Assembly: GCF_020382885.2 (NCBI RefSeq)
Contig: NC_058508.1
Coordinates: forward strand, 7,556,055 to 7,620,054
Origin: Scatophagus argus
Lineage: Eukaryota; Chordata; Actinopteri; Scatophagidae
DNA length: 64,000 nucleotides
Direction: 5' to 3'
The position numbers and the translations under genes are program-made. The notes below the pieces were generated by a model. The model was not told where the DNA came from and ran no database searches. It saw only the letters and a list, made by a program, of their open reading frames with translations. Below, in pieces: positions 40,901-52,545 of this stretch (the first letter of the stretch is position 1; each line of letters begins with the position of its first letter).

Positions 40901-43900
40901 AAGGTAGATTTTATGCATAAACTCAGTGAAGGTCAGCTTATTTCAGTACATGTTCCTTGAAATGAATTAGTTCTGCGTGTGTATGAATGTACTGCATGTT
41001 CCATTAGTGATAATAAACGGTATAGATGCTCACCGCTTTCTGCAGTTCTGCGTCTGTCCTTTTGTGTGCCTCTGAGGCAAAGAGAAGTAGATACATTACA
41101 AACATGAGCACAGAGGAAAATAAAACGTACAGACATAAAAGTATACACAACATTATATGTGTAAGTCATGTTGTTGCATTTACAACGACATGACATATTT
41201 TCCCCCACACACTCACTGCGATCACTCTGCTCGATGAGGCGCTGGCAGTACTGGAAAGCTTTCTCTCTCAGGCGCTCCTTTGGAGGCAGCAGTCGGCTGG
41301 AGGAGGAAGTTGCCGAAACCATAGAAACCACTGATCCGTCCACCTCCGAACGGTCATCTGCAAAATGGGAGATCAGAAATGAGAAATCAAAGGCTTCTAG
41401 AAGGGATGATGATTTATTATAATCAATCCATATTTCTCATTTAATAATAACACAAAGGCTTCTTGGACTTCTATTGTACACACAAGAGACTATTAAAATC
41501 ACAGTGTTGCAGTGTTTTGGGCCCCTATGAGTTGCTATAAGTTTTAAAACCAGTAGATGTCCCCATGCAGCAACATTTTCTATCTAATTTCAACACAGAC
41601 AGAAGGAAAAAAACATTCATGAATGTTAGTTCCCCCACCCATGACTACTTTAAACTAAAAGCTTAAGATAGCCTTGCTGTTGAGGTTTAGATGAGCGATT
41701 ATTAGGAAGATTTAGAGACAATTAGGTTAACTGTCAAACCAATCACATCCCTTTAGAAAGATGAAAAAGACAAAAAAAAAAGTTGTAACATAGAATAGAA
41801 AATTGTCCATTTCTGTTCAAAGTGTTCAGTCCATTCAGGCAGAGAAAGCGAGAAGAGGAAGAAGAACCATATCACCACAAGCTATTTCACAAATGCTTAC
41901 AAAAATAATTAATATAAATTTGATGTTTGCATAGATACAATGTACTGTGATCTTATTTGGCCTGAAGGCCACTAAGACTAACTTACTAAAATATGAATAG
42001 GAAACAGTCAGAATCATAAAAGGCAGTATCTGGTTTGCTACTTATATTATCCACACACTATGAGCAACATGTGCTGTAGCTCTGTGTTACTATAGTAACA
42101 TCCTGTTCTGAGTGTTGTGAGAGCAGCGTATTAGTCATTCATCACAGTGATTCATTCATGTTTACAAACTCGCGAGAGGATTAAAAGAAAATAAATACAT
42201 GCGCACGCCTGTGTAATTAATAAGATCAGCACTTCTGGTCAGACAGTTTGTTAGATCAAGTGTGGCTGTGAGTCATGACTGAGTCCATCAGTGCTGCCCT
42301 GAAGCAGGACAGAAGATGTAGGCTTTTAGCTTATCAAGAGACATGCAGGGAAGGTAGACAAAATTCACATCTTACCATTAGAAAAGGAGTGGGAGAGGGA
42401 GAGGCTGAGCTGCAGCCTGTTTGCTGGAGATGATGAAAACACAGAGCAGGTCATCTGAGGCAGCTCACGTGAATTAATGACAGCCCTCACAGCTCGTACT
42501 GTGAGGCTAGTGTCCTTGTGTGTACTTTGTGGCGGTTACATGATATAATGAGCCTCTCTAGCATGGGAAGGCCAAACTGGTTTGGATCAGCATAAATGTC
42601 ATACCAGTGTCAGCTGTGGTGATGCCGTTGGAAACAGAGTGGTAGGTGAGAAGCCAGTGGCGAAGCATGGAAAAAGAATAGACGTTCATCCACTGATCGT
42701 CAGTGAAGCCCTGGCCCACACACAGCACAGTGAAGAAATCCCCTGACACTGTCCCATCCAGTTCTGCTATGGGTGCCGGCTGACAAGCACAAATACAAAG
42801 ATATACAACATTCGACATCGACATAAAAGTGAAGAGAAAAAGAAAGAGAAATCTAGAGCATCCTTAGTATGAATATGAAAGCAGATCTGCTCACCTGACG
42901 TGACCTGGGCCCCGTGAAGAATCCTCCCGAGGAAGCAGCCCCACCCTGAGTGATGCTTGCATAACGCAACCAATCGACAAGCTTTTTACTCAGGAGGGTG
43001 ATGTGATCTATAGCAAGACAGGTGGAGAGAAAGAACTGTTCATCTTCACCTTTGCATGAACACAGCTTTACAAAACAAAGAACGGTGATTTTGGTGCATG
43101 CCATGTCGAATCACTTCATCAATGATCATCCATCTATTTCAACTTCCTGTTTTATTGTTGCATGAGATTTTCTGGAATCTTTGCCTTATGATCTGTCTGT
43201 TACCTTCAGTGAGGCACTCAGGGCTGTGTGTGAGGATGGAGTTGAGAAGGGACAGGGTGTGTGTGAATGAGTGGGCTGGCATCTCCGACTGACGACCTTC
43301 CAGGCTGCGAAGGAGCTGAGCGCAAAGAGATGACAGGTCAGGTGTGGATCCAGCCTGTTGGGGTTAAAGTTTGGAAAAGACTGTGTTTATATCATGACAA
43401 AACAAAATCCTTTATGTGATCATAAGCTAATGTGTGCAATTTAACAACAACAAACAACACATTAGTATCATTAATATGTCTCAAATTAAATATGAAGTAA
43501 ATAAAACATGACATGTGCCTTACTGCCCACCTGTGAGAGCAGCAGAGCAGCAGCATGGCTGTTCGGTTGACTTAAGTTCTGCTGGTTGTAGTTCAGTTCC
43601 TGACCAGGGAGGGGCAGTGTCTCTCTGAGCACAGCTGAGCTCAGCACCTGAAGCTGCTCCACAGGTGAGGAGAGGAGCGACAGAACCCTCTTCTGAAGCT
43701 CGGGAGGCAGCCTTTGGTTTGCAGAGGAAACATAAGACTGTGGCGAAAGTGTCATGAAGAAAAATTCATACTGAACATTAAGAATGTGGAGCAGAAACAG
43801 AAGAAGAGGATTGATGACTGGCAAGGTGATGCTCAGTATTTTGGCTTGGTACTTGAGAAGGCATGCAAGATCACCACAAACAGTAAGTGGAAGTTTAGAG

Positions 43901-44709
43901 GAAAGAGGAAAAGAGAAGATGCATGCGCAAAGAAGGAGGGATGATGACTGAGCAAGTTGTGAATGGCTCAATAAGTCTGACATATTCAGATTAAACTGAC
44001 TATGAATGTACAGTGACTCATGCATGATGTTTGGAGGTGATGGCTGGGGCTCTTACGTCCTGGTGTACTTGGTGGCAGACAAAATGAGGTGCAGCCTCTG
44101 CAGGGAGTCGACAGTCTCATGACCGTGCTCCTTCCCTTGGAGCAGCTTGATTAATCTGGTGTAAAACTTCTGCAGCTCGGGCTCCTGGATCTCCCTAGAA
44201 ATGACACACACGGCGCACCTGGGTTTGTCTCTGTAAAGACCTTTCACACATACTGCTGTAATGCTGTGCCACTGGATCTATTGACACAAAATTAATCAAA
44301 AGTGTTTCTGAAAGCTGATCTTTACTTTAATCCGTTTACCTAAAAGAAGAAATACAATATCCGATATTTCCGGTTGTCGTGAAAGCAAATGTTGCGCGTT
44401 CCCTTTCTTTACTATTTTAAACTGAGGACCTAGGTTTCTGACATTGTTACCAAAAATACAACATAACGAAAATGGCTGTTAGCTTTAGTCCTGCCTGCGA
44501 TACAGAGTTATAAAAGTAACGCCACATGAACTCAACTGTAAAAGGTCCAGACAACATGACAACGCTTAGGCAGACTAGCTAGCATTAGCTTAGTTATCTC
44601 AGCAATGGAAGCGCTGTGTAAACCAGTTGAAGATGGCAGAGAAAGTTCTCCTGTTGTGGTTGTCCTACCTTGCTTGTTTAATTAAACTCTCCGAACCGTG
44701 AGAGTACAT
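37946..44709 (-). CDS. ap5z1: AP-5 adaptor complex subunit zeta 1, complete
   Basis: Large solenoid subunit of the AP-5 adaptor, which works with spastizin and spatacsin in late-endosome to Golgi retrieval; loss causes spastic paraplegia 48 in people. Eighteen phase-consistent exons give 818 residues against about 807 in human. Recognised segments include [52 protein letters not shown] and [11 protein letters not shown]. Exons in gene order: 44669-44709, 44057-44194, 43531-43711, 43204-43354, 42895-43007, 42605-42779, 42376-42423, 41217-41357, 41034-41071, 40423-40585, 40110-40288, 39833-39975, 39593-39711, 39132-39259, 38942-39039, 38720-38852, 38288-38502, 37946-38198. Exon 7 (16 codons) is small, serine-rich and poorly conserved, so it is the least certain exon. 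The 1.0 kb intron at 41358-42375 holds nothing recognised. Intron 13 carries a repeat. The gene is tail-to-tail with mmd2 and head-to-head with card11. Confidence 0.95.
39333..39545. mobile_element. MITE-like element copy in ap5z1 intron 13
   Basis: The copy begins 'taaaggaacagtttgccatttt', continues 'taaatatgaagc', 'gtctgcttagcttggcacaaac' and 'ccaaaggtaacaatatctgcctaccagcac', and ends near 'acaaattggggg'. These phrases match the longer form of the same fish element family as the copies at 6451, 32945 and 36640. It sits between ap5z1 exons 13 and 14 and has no coding capacity. Confidence 0.55.
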
Positions 44710-44785
44710 TCTGAGAGAAAGTTGGGCATTCCCTTTCTGAAGCGGAAGGTAAACAGTGCAGTCGCTAATCAAGTCCTGACTGGAA

Positions 44786-44793
44786 TCACATGA
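44786..44793. promoter_or_regulatory. M-box-like E-box upstream of ap5z1
   Basis: The 8-mer tcacatga, the form of E-box preferred by MITF/TFE-family factors, lies 77 bases upstream of the ap5z1 start codon. AP-5 is a late-endosome/lysosome-linked complex, so control by this family would make sense. A single 8-mer is weak evidence. Confidence 0.25.
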
Positions 44794-45235
44794 TCAACAC
44801 TTTAGTTCCGCTGTCAGCACGGGGACGTGGTGGAGCAGCTCTGTCCAAATGGTAACTCACTCACATAAAGGCTACGCCATGAACCATGTAGTACACATAA
44901 AACCACACATCCAGCTGATTACATTTATTATAGAATTTTTGCCCTGACAGAAATACTTGAACACGTTCAGGTTACTTCGTTGGAGTTCACTTTTATAGTT
45001 CCGTTTCACATTTTCACTTATTTTTGAAAAAATGTTACACACATCCTCCGGGCTGAGTTTCTTCATCCCACGAGGAACCAACGGTAACAAAAAGCTGTCG
45101 TTTTTGATTATATTACCTCCAACCCTTCTGACACTGAAGAAATACTGCCCATTTTAATATTTTTTATACTTGCTTTTTCATGGGCTACTAAAACACTACA
45201 GAAACGGGATAGGGAAGTTCAAATTAGTCCTTCAG

Positions 45236-45500
45236 ATTATTATTTAGGTAAAAGTACAAAAGTACTGCAAACAAAATGTAGTTAAAGTATCAAAAGTAAA
45301 ATTACTCATTATGCAGAATGACAATGTCAATAATAAAGACGAACATTTACTTAGCAATAGTGAAATATGAAAATACCCCATTACATTTAAAATGGCTTCA
45401 TTGGGAATATCTATTAAGTAAAAGCAGGTTATCAAAGTATTATCAGCAAAAAAGTATTTGAAGCAGTAAACGTAAATGTACTCAATGCAGAAAAATAGCT
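45236..45500. repeat. 'aaaagtact' dispersed fish repeat
   Basis: The stretch begins 'ttatttaggtaaaagtacaaaagtact', continues 'caaaagtaaaattactcattatgcagaatga' in pieces and ends near 'gtaaatgtactcaatgcag'. It resembles a dispersed repeat recalled from many percomorph genomes and is related to the fragments at 28340-28760. It occupies the gap between ap5z1 and card11. Confidence 0.55.
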
Positions 45501-45984
45501 CGTGTTGCTGTGCTACAGATGTATCAACGTGTAATCTGCATTTTACTGTCCGTTACTATACTGATTTGTATTTTAATCTGCAATAGTGTATCATAATTTA
45601 TAAGATCATAAAATGTCTTCATCACAAAGTAGCATAACTCTCTTTGAAGCGCAGCCGCGAGGAGTGAAAGCAAAGTGGCATAAAATAGAAATACTGAACT
45701 GTACTTGAATGTCTGCATTTTCCAAGAAAAGAGTTACCTGTTGATAGTCATGCAGGAGTAAATAGGAGTGCGTTTGATACTGAGCAGATATAAACTTAAA
45801 ATGCGTCTCTGCACGGCTGTATTGCAATACTCTTTGGCTCTTTGAATAGGACAAATGTGACCGCATTGTGATGACAAGAGCAGAGCTCAAAAGTGAGAGA
45901 GGTCACAGAGGCTGCGGAGTTGCGTTTTCCTCACCTCTCTGCTGTCTACTTGTTATTTCCATCAGAGCTCACGTCGTCCGCCTC

Positions 45985-46254
45985 CGCTCTCTCTCTCTGT
46001 CACTCTCTCTGTCTATCTGTCACTCTCTCTGTCTCTCTCTCTGTCTCTCTCTCTCTCTGTCTCTCTCTCTCTCTGTGTCTCTCTCTCTCTCTGTCTCTCC
46101 CTCCTCTCTCTCTCTCTATCTATCTCTGTCTCTCCCTCCTCTCTCTCTCTCTCTCTGTCTCTCTCTCTGTCACTCTCTCTCTCTCTCTCTCTGTCTGTCT
46201 CTCTCTATCTCTCTCTGTCTCTCCCTCCTCTCTCTCTCTCTGTCTCTCTCTCTG

Positions 46255-46293
<39 letters not shown>

Positions 46294-46475
46294 GTCTCTC
46301 TCTATCTCTCTCTGTCTCTCCCTCCTCTCTCTCTCTCTCTCTCTCTTTCTGTCACTCTCTCTGCCTATCTGTCACTCTCTCTCTCTCTCCCTCTCTCTCT
46401 GTGTCACTCTCTCTCCTCTCTCTCTCTCTCTTTCTCTCTCTGTCTCTGTTTCTGTCTGTCTGTCTTTATCTCAGA
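45985..46475 (+). repeat. Long (CT)n/(TCTG)n pyrimidine tract upstream of card11
   Basis: About 490 bases made almost only of C and T on the + strand, with scattered G (ctctctgtct, gtcactct units). Three longer sub-blocks recur, each with 'tctatctctctctgtctctccctcctctc'-like order, which suggests higher-order duplication. Open frames across it are Leu/Ser repeats and not genes. It ends just before the presumed card11 first exon. Confidence 0.95.
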
Positions 46476-46674
46476 CAGTGCGTCGGGGCGACAGCTCTTC
46501 ACCTCTCTCGGATAAATGGACACAACTTGAGCCTCTGGGATTTATGGTGAAACAGCCCATTTCGTGATTTCAGAAAAAAAAAGCTAGAAAACATCAGAAA
46601 CAACAGGATACCACTCCCCGGCAGATTTTAATTTCCCTTTCAACTCTTTGGACAACTTTTCCGCCACCGCTCAG
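46476..46674 (+). other. Presumed non-coding first exon (5' UTR) of card11
   Basis: The sequence after the pyrimidine tract ends in a strong donor (gctcag|gtaggt, exon end 46674). The next good acceptor in phase with card11 is at 54367, eleven bases before the start codon. Two short upstream frames lie here: 46516-46530 (4 codons plus stop) and 46544-46567 (7 codons plus stop). The 5' boundary is a guess set by the edge of the repeat. Confidence 0.4.
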
Positions 46675-48752
46675 GTAGGTAATTTGACCTTACTCATAGC
46701 CTGCCCGTGTTGGAAGAGTAGATGCATTCAGAAATGAGGAGATAAGGGGACAAGAGTTGTCTTCTCAGCTTTGTAAACGTACGCAAGTTTTGAATGGAAA
46801 AAGCGAGAAGCCGTGAAGTGAGAGTGCACCATGTCAGCGCAGCCGCGACAGCCTGTCACGTTTGTGTCACCTACTCTGCTGTCACAATTAAAACATACAG
46901 CACACGTCTCTCACGTCAGAACAATTTTAATGACTGCACGTTTAGCCCAGTAAAAGTTGACCTAAGAGCTTCTAAAGACATGGGCACTCAGATGAAAATC
47001 AATCTCGCGCCTATTCTCTGTTTAACTGCGTATTTTTGCCTTTTTGTTCATTATTAATTAATTAAAATGACTAAATAAATGAAATAGCTGAACTGTCATC
47101 ATCAGCACATTATCGAGCTCATTAAAATGTCTGGAATTCCAGCGGCAGGTGCAGAAGACAATGAGCTCCAGTGAGGGAGAATCAGGGAGATTCATACACA
47201 GGATTTAGGATTTATACATGGGAATAAAAACAGTACTGTCAATAATATTACTGACCAGAAATGACTCCACATGAAGACATAAGTCAATAAGGCTACTAAA
47301 AAAATTGAACCAACTGGACAAAAAAAACCATTAAAATGCCTATTTTTTCTGCATGGCATTAATAGTAACTGGACCTTATCTGAAGAGCAGGGTCTGTCCT
47401 CCCTCTCTCCAAGGACACATATCAAATTCCTATAAGCTTCACCTATTCTGTTGGACAATGGAGCCTTTATGATGGTGTGTACACCTGAACCAATCATATC
47501 TGCCTATCAGCAAGCTGGTTGGCCAGTCCAGTGAGAGCATTTATATAGCGAGACCCAGCCCCTGCACAGAGCCGTGTCTCACTGAAGTGGACTGTGTGAA
47601 TTGTGCTGAATTTGACTGAATTTGTTTTAAGCTTTAGAGAGAACAGTTCTTTTTAAACCTCAAAAAGCAGGGAACATAATACAAACTTTTTGTGCTGTAC
47701 AGTGGAAAACAAAAGGTTCCTAAGAAGCTCTGTGAATCTGTTACACTGTTTGATATTGGATTGGCCTTTATAGTCTTAATTAACTTACTTGTTACCATTA
47801 TAATATCACTATCACCCTTTCTAACATGAATAACTGTAGATGATCAGTAATATGGGAAGGAAAGCTCAGAAACTGTTTGTTAAGGAGACTTAAGAAGGCT
47901 AAATTCTTGTGCCAAGTTCTGGCTGGACAGAAAACATCCTGACTGGAAATGTCACAAATTGTCATGGGATGTGCATAGCCCAGGACAGGAGGGAGCTGTT
48001 TGTGATCCATCCATGCGGGTTCTCTGTGATGCTCATTCCCAGTGGCGTAAAATGGCTCTCGTGCTCCACCTCAGCTTCTTCGTTGTAGATCCGGTTGTGA
48101 GTCTTCACCCCCCTTTTTTTTCTAAAAGCCTTCTTGCTTTTGACTTTTGAGCAGCAGCTTGTTCTCTGTGCACCGCTCTGCAATACTGTTGATTTCCTCC
48201 ACATCTGAACGCATTTGTTATGATTAATTATTAAGAATGATAATAATTTCATTTATTATCATCATTATTTTTTTTTATTTTCATTTACTCAGTCCATAAT
48301 CCACACTGATTTTATCTAATGTTTTTGTTTTGGAAGAAGCAAAAAGGGACTACAACTGACATTTTTTATGCAGCCCTTGTACCTTGTGCCTTACAGTATA
48401 TGGGTCAGTGGCACACTTCTGTCTGGTAGATGAGATTCACATTGTGATGGACAGTTTGGTTACTGGCAGAAATTTGGCAGAAATTTATTTGCTGTGGTTA
48501 GCTGAGAGTGTAATAAATCTGGGTCACAATGAAGCTCACGTTGTGATTCGAGTTCATATCTGCTTGTCGTTTCAAAACAAACAAACAGCTCCTCATTTGT
48601 GCTTCTCGTCACAGCAGTCGAGTTCAGCTGGATAAAATGATTTTTAGATCAGCTGCAGAAAATAATATCAGCATAGTGGAAAAATCAGTTGAAATAAATT
48701 TCCTTCTCCGTCAATATCAAAAATGGATGCTCATTCGTCTGTAACCGATGAG

Positions 48753-48787
48753 AAAGTAAATTTAAAGCAAACCTTTAAATTTACTTT
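48753..48787. repeat. Perfect 15-bp hairpin
   Basis: Arm 48753-48767 (aaagtaaatttaaag) is exactly reverse-complementary to 48773-48787, with a 5-base loop (caaac). Flanking gaga and ttctc extend the stem with a bulge. It lies in card11 intron 1. The arms are AT-rich, so the stem is weaker than its length suggests. Confidence 0.85.
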
Positions 48788-49198
48788 AATTTCTCCTGTA
48801 AAAACACTGAACTGACAACACAAAAGTTATTATATAGAGTTTGTATCAATACTGTATTTATTTGTTAATTAGTTTAATGCTCAGTTAAACCACAATCTGG
48901 ATTTATGCACAAAATACTCAGAAAGCTGATATTGGGGCTGTTTTTCATGTAATTTTGCTTCGTGTCTTTAAAGGGTGAATCTCAGCAGTCATTGGTTCTC
49001 ATTCATGAAACTGTCCCATGCCTGAGTTTGCTTTGGACCCAAATTAAAAACCTTTGTGGAATTCAAAGACCTTCTTATTTCCAGATTGTGGTCCCTGTGA
49101 TTAGAAAAATTTCAATTAAGTTAGTGCTCCCATGTTTTCATTACATTTGGTCCAAGGCAGAGATTTGAGATTTTAATTACAAGTAACACAAGTAATGT

Positions 49199-49255
49199 GA
49201 ATCAGAATCAGAAGCATTTATTGTCGTTGTACAAGGAATACAATGAAATTGTAAT
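49199..49255 (-). mobile_element. Retroposon 3' tail, antisense
   Basis: The phrase 'gaatcagaatcagaagcatttattg' followed by 'tacaaggaatacaatgaaattg' is the reverse complement of a 3' end common on fish non-LTR elements (TTTCATTGTATTCCTTG... AATAAATGC ... TTCTGATTC repeats). No coding part is attached. Confidence 0.5.
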
Positions 49256-49375
49256 GAATTGAACTTTAGACAATTTCATCATTTTACTGTAATACAGCCT
49301 TTAAAACCAGTAACATACAACTATTATATTCACAATATAATGATATTTGAAATCCAAAACAATGTCATGATATAT

Positions 49376-49430
49376 CTATCTATCTATATATATATATATA
49401 ATATATATATAGATATAATATTGATATATA
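49376..49430. repeat. ATCT/AT microsatellite
   Basis: A short run of tatc units grades into alternating AT with two interruptions. It may be the tandem tail of a nearby retroposon. Confidence 0.8.
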
Positions 49431-49619
49431 GCCCAGCCTTTACCCAAAGTATTGGACAGTCACTATTTTCAGCACACGGATATAATATCAGCTACTTTTA
49501 CTGAGTTTGATGATCGACATCTGGGGTGAGGTATTGACACTTCAGACTACACGAAAGCACAGGAAGTCTCATGTGACAAACTGACAACCAATTGAACCCA
49601 AATTACATTCTCTCAGAAG

Positions 49620-50750
49620 ACAGCTGACAATGTTCTGCAGTAGTCGAGAGCTGGCTTCATTCATTAGAAATCATTAAAACATCATCGTTTGCTGACGACC
49701 TATTACTACATGTATCTAACCCAGTCAAAAGCACTCCAGTTATCCAATTGATTTCAGAAGTTGGTTGGAAGGATTAATTCCTTGAAAATAAATGTCCTGT
49801 TTGTTTGTTTTCCTGTTTGTTTGTTTCAATTTATTTTACTGCTCTTAACCTAAAAATTCTTCAGGACATTTGATGAAATCATATCAACATTTTTGTAGGA
49901 CAAAAAACAAACAAACAAACAAAAAAAACCAAATTACCTAATTACCTCATTTTCAATCATGTTATAGGTCAGCACACCACTCCATGGTGTAGACTGGAGG
50001 CACAGTCCTGCAAGTCGTCATCTCTTAAAGCTCTATTTAAACCCTCTTTTCTGTTCAACTCCTCTGGCTTTACAGATAATCCAGTGAACTGGTGTCCATC
50101 CAGGCACTGTGCACCTCAAATTCCTGTTAGATTCCTCTAAGACTCCTCCAATGAAGAATCATTAACTTCCCCCATTACATACAAATGCTATTTTTCTGCA
50201 ATGGGACAATAAAGACATAGCGTTTTCGAGATCTAACTGAAAATGTCTTACGTCACTAATCAGTTTTCCACTGAATTTGGGCTGCCTGCAACTCATCTAT
50301 TTCGCTGCCACCTGTTCAGATTTGACTTTGTGCAATTTTCCTCTTCCCAAACTATGTGTTTATTGCCTCCCCCCCAAACAATCCTGAGAAGATCTTCTTA
50401 AGCTGAAGCCTAAATAGAAGTGACTGGCGTCCACGTCCTACATTAAACCCTTATTTCTTGATGATCGTTGCTTGACGAAAACGAAGAACCCCTTGAGGAA
50501 GGGGGGCATGGGGGGTGGGGGCTATCGAAAGGATTTTTATCTATACATGAGCTTTCTGTGTTTCGACTTGGACTCATGCAGTTCAAAGTGCTGCCCAGGA
50601 TTCACCTCTCTAAAGCCCACTTGTCTGGAACATATCCAAAAGTGGAGGATAGATGGGACAGATGTCCTACGTCCTACGTGCAGTTTAAGTCGCACATTCT
50701 GTTCACGCTCAAAGTTATATCATTTTTAGCAGAACTATTTTGACACTGTG
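49620..50750 (+). mobile_element. Degenerate L1-like LINE ORF2 fragment (reverse transcriptase and C-terminal part)
   Basis: Frame-shifted translation of the + strand gives L1-type reverse transcriptase pieces in the right order. First comes the catalytic box SFADDLLLHVSNPV near 49687-49725. A segment near 49981-50040 reads TPWCRLEAQSC. One near 50265-50330 reads QFSTEFGLPATHLFR. A final block near 50560-50680 reads LMQFKVLPRIHLSKAHLSG then RWDRCP. Several frameshifts and stops show it is dead. It is truncated at the 5' side and lies in sense orientation in card11 intron 1. The L1 clade is assigned from memory of fish L1 C-termini. Confidence 0.7.
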
Positions 50751-51859
50751 TCTGAAATCTTTAGGACTGAAATTAAAATTACACTTTTATTGCAATATTT
50801 GGTGGCTCTCAGGACTGTAGTCAGTTCACCTCTAAACAGTTGGACACTGTAGCTTTCCTGCTTCATTAGCTTGATGCTGTCTTCTACACGAGGGGGAAAT
50901 GTAGTCAAACTGCAGCCATCTTCCAGTGGCGTCAGGGTGTTGTGTCTTTTCTAAAACTAGAAAAAATATTCTTCAATTGCCAGACTGAATCTTTTTTTTT
51001 ATCATGCAGAGCGGCAGTTTTGGTGTGGGTCGGTTAAGGAGTGATAGGTTGTTGTGGGGATCTGGAATAAATAAATGAGGAAAAGTGTTGGAATCATATT
51101 GTTCTTAATATGTTGAACCAACCACAGCAGAATGTCATAAATAGTTCAGTGTCCCTTGAAAATGGATGTTAAACCCCCACTCATTAATAAAGAAATAAAT
51201 ACAAATCAGATTAAAGAGAATTATTTAAGTAAGTTAAATTGCTTTGTTTCCCATGTATGAGCATGCTATACAAGCATACTGTATGAGCTGAGACGTAATT
51301 AAATTTGATATTACAGAATGTCATTTCAGTGTTTGAAAATGTATAATAATACACATGGATGTGAAGTTCCTAAAGCACTTTTATTTTGGCAATAATAATG
51401 CATTTTCAAACATGGAAGCAGCCCAGTTTAAATGTAATCATGCTGTACGTTGCATGATATTGAAATGAAAGTTGACAAAAGATGACATGTGCAGTATAAG
51501 TGTCATGAAAGCAGAGCATGGCGCTGATAAACAGTTCAAATGTAGAGCGGGGAGTCCTGCAAGACAGCATGTCACTGTGTTTATGTGTCTGCTGCTTTTA
51601 TGTCTGCAGTTGCTGAAAAAAGGGGGAAATTATTGCGAGGACACACACATACACATGAAAAAAAAAAAAAACAACTCCCCTGACCACATTACTATAAACA
51701 AAAGCAGCAGATTTAGAGGACTAAAACAGAACACAGGAAGACAGCCACTACTCACATCTGGTTTGAAAAGGAGGAAGCAGGGATGAGCTTTCTCGGTAAT
51801 GAACTCCAAAATAAGAGAAGAGAGAAGAGGAAACATGTATGTGGTTACTTAAGGGGTCT

Positions 51860-52545
51860 GTGTGTGCGTGTGTGTGTGTACGTGCGTGTAGGCGTGTGTG
51901 TTGAACATGTGTCTGCTTGCACCGTGTACTTTTGCATGAGTGCACGGGTGTGTGTTGGTGTGAGCGCTTGTGGTTTCATCATCTGCTGCGACTCAGGCAG
52001 CAAATACTCACTGCAGATACAAATGATTGCTTCAAGTGTTGAGAGGGTGTGATATTTCTGTCTGTCTCATTTACAAAGGAGCTTATTTTGTTCTTAGAGT
52101 GACTATACTAATATTACAAAAGATAATAAAATATCACAGAGAAGGTCACAGAAAGGAACTGAATTTTACCTAAGATAAGAGTTTTTCACACAGTGACAGT
52201 AATGTTGAAATGGATCCTTTTTCTATAATTAAACCTTATGTGCGTGTGTGTACGCGTGTGTGTGCGTGTGTATGTGTATTAGTCTGCAGTATGAAAACAC
52301 GCTGAAATTGACATATGCACGGTGCAAGTGATACTTGTATGACTTGTATGCAAAAGCGTGTGTTTACATGAGTAATGACATCAGATAGGCTTGATTTGCC
52401 TAACTGTAGTCTGCATGTCACAAAGCAGGATTGTTGGTTTAAAGTCCACTAGCCAGACGGCATGCAAATCCCAGAGAGGCAAGGACAGAGTGTGTGTGTG
52501 TGCGTGCGTGTGTGTGAGTGTGTGTATGTGTGTGTGTGTGTGAGA
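51860..52545. repeat. GT-rich microsatellite cluster in card11 intron 1
   Basis: Interrupted GT arrays occur at about 51860-51965, 52238-52280 and 52490-52542, the last followed by GA. The DNA between them has no recognised feature. Confidence 0.8.

Noticed and set aside
45868-46567. Open frames of 215 and 224 codons
   Set aside because: They run through the CT tract and encode only Leu/Ser/Cys repeats; no domain, start context or splice support.
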